From NCBI GenBank assembly GCA_023261525.1, contig JAHFOU010000118.1, positions 1-7,044 on the forward strand: a stretch of 7,044 nucleotides of DNA, written 5' to 3'. This DNA comes from Planctomycetota bacterium (lineage in GTDB: Bacteria > Planctomycetota > SBBH01 > JAHFOU01). Position numbers and translations under genes: made by a program. A model generated the notes under the pieces. The model was not told where the DNA came from. It searched no databases and saw nothing but the letters and a program-made list of their open reading frames with translations. Below are positions 6,306 to 7,044 of the stretch, piece by piece. Every line of letters begins with the position of its first letter. Position 1 is the first letter of the stretch.

Positions 6306-7044
6306 CTATTCGCCCTCCCGGCAGGAGGTGACGCGATAGCCCGTGAACGGGGTATAGACCAGGGTGAGGTCGTCCAGGACCGGGGAGTCCAGAAGAGGGG
6401 TGTTGTCGTCCACCGGAGTCTGGCGGCGGAAGACGATATGGAACCGGAAGGTGCCCGGCGAAGGCGCACGAAGTGACCAGCACTGCCGGTCGGAGGACCA
6501 GTCCGCATCCTGGGTGGACCGGCTTGCCGTCTCCGGCCAGAGATACCCGCTTCCGGCGGGATTCACGGCCTCGAACTCGGCGTAGTCGTCCGGGAGCTCC
6601 GCCGGGCGGTACCAGGTCCAGTGGACCCGTTTCAGAAGGCTTCCGGCCGGCAGGGTGATCGGCGCCGTGAACAGGCTCCCCGCCTGGTTGATCGCCGGGG
6701 GATCCGTGAGCCGGGTGTAGGCCGAGCCCTTGTAGTAGCGGCCTTCGTTGAAGCGAGGGGAAGCGTAGGAATCCAGGTTCGTGAAGCCTCCGTAGCCGAA
6801 GTCGTAGATCGCGACCTCGTCGAACGTCGCGTCAGCCCCGGATCCGACGCGCTGTTGGGAATCGTATCCGGTCGTGAAATCCGCCCCCCCTTCCGGCGTG
6901 CGCTTCCCCAGGATGAGCTTGTGGGCCTCCACCACCCCCCCCCATTCGAACGGCGCGTCCTCCGTGATATCCGCGGCCCAGCTTTCCCCCAGGATCGAGG
7001 CGTTGTAATACCTCTGGCCCACGTTGGCGGCGGGCGTCCCGCCG
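6306..7044 (-). CDS. LamG-like, beta-rich surface or exported protein (C-terminal part, start beyond window)
   Basis: The frame is open to the window edge, so only the last ~245 residues are seen; the GTG at 7022 is an internal valine, not a supported start. At 6801-6824 the protein reads FDEVAIYD, preceded at about 6900-6920 by KLILGKRTP: together these resemble the closing strands of a LamG/concanavalin-like lectin domain. After a Tyr/Gly-rich linker (GYGGFTN, YYKGSAYTRL) comes a second beta-sandwich-like stretch, VHWTWYRPAELPDDY to FRFHIVFRRQTP, ending in SPVLDDLTLVYTP (6348-6386), a common terminal strand pattern in exported bacterial proteins. Two cysteines (in RQCWSL and TSCREGE) lie near the end. 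The secretion signal would be in the missing part. Its stop is 2 bases before the metzincin-like ATG, so the genes are probably co-transcribed. Role unknown; adhesion or pilus-linked functions are guesses. Confidence 0.65.
   Translation of the reverse strand, partial: GGTPAANVGQRYYNASILGESWAADITEDAPFEWGGVVEAHKLILGKRTPEGGADFTTGYDSQQRVGSGADATFDEVAIYDFGYGGFTNLDSYASPRFNEGRYYKGSAYTRLTDPPAINQAGSLFTAPITLPAGSLLKRVHWTWYRPAELPDDYAEFEAVNPAGSGYLWPETASRSTQDADWSSDRQCWSLRAPSPGTFRFHIVFRRQTPVDDNTPLLDSPVLDDLTLVYTPFTGYRVTSCREGE
6314..6319 (-). promoter_or_regulatory. Ribosome binding site of the metzincin-like gene
   Basis: GGGAGG on the minus strand lies 10 bases before the ATG at 6303, inside the last codons of the upstream LamG-like gene. 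The ATG it serves opens a clear signal peptide, whereas the longer in-frame reading upstream (to 6483) has only shadow-like Pro/Gly/Arg-rich sequence. Spacing is at the long end of the usual range. Confidence 0.5.

Noticed and set aside
6304..6483. An upstream extension of the metzincin-like frame
   Set aside because: It is inside the LamG-like gene, has no domain similarity, and the ATG at 6303 starts a standard signal peptide behind GGGAGG.

Overview
The window is a compact, GC-rich bacterial chromosomal segment with almost no intergenic DNA. One gene lies on the plus strand (64-849). A run of six genes lies on the minus strand (7044 down to 773), with overlaps or gaps of at most a few tens of bases. 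I see no tRNA, rRNA, CRISPR array, insertion sequence or convincing rho-independent terminator. The source is unproven. The long tetratricopeptide-like modules ending in G-x-W-x-x-x-E/D, the small 'SGRTLEGRL' beta-barrel module, the DUF1570-like protein and the LamG-type protein all recall Planctomycetota. Acidobacteriota or a related high-GC group cannot be excluded.

Plus strand: a secreted thioredoxin-fold protein with an intact WCGYCKK site and a helical, Lys/Ala/Glu-rich C-terminal half. A TTGACA box sits just upstream, placed so that transcription could begin at the start codon.

Minus strand, in transcription order. First is an envelope or cell-surface group: the C-terminal part of a beta-rich LamG-like protein (cut by the window edge), a secreted metzincin-like zinc protease candidate (HEMGHALWGLPD plus a Met-turn), and a secreted DUF1570-like protein in which the expected HExxH site appears to be gone. 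These three sit close enough to be one transcript; the third starts at TTG behind a perfect AGGAGG.

Next is a metabolic group: a swivel-first aconitase/isopropylmalate dehydratase-superfamily enzyme, an aldo/keto reductase overlapping it by ATGA, and a DUF309 protein one base downstream. A perfect TATAAT box ends 6 bases before the aconitase ATG, which has no Shine-Dalgarno, so this group probably starts with a leaderless mRNA. The DUF309 reading frame runs 77 bases into the 3' end of the convergent thioredoxin gene.

The most interesting points are the likely leaderless starts of the two first-in-transcript genes, the neighbouring active-looking protease and apparent pseudoprotease, and the unusual domain order of the aconitase-family enzyme.
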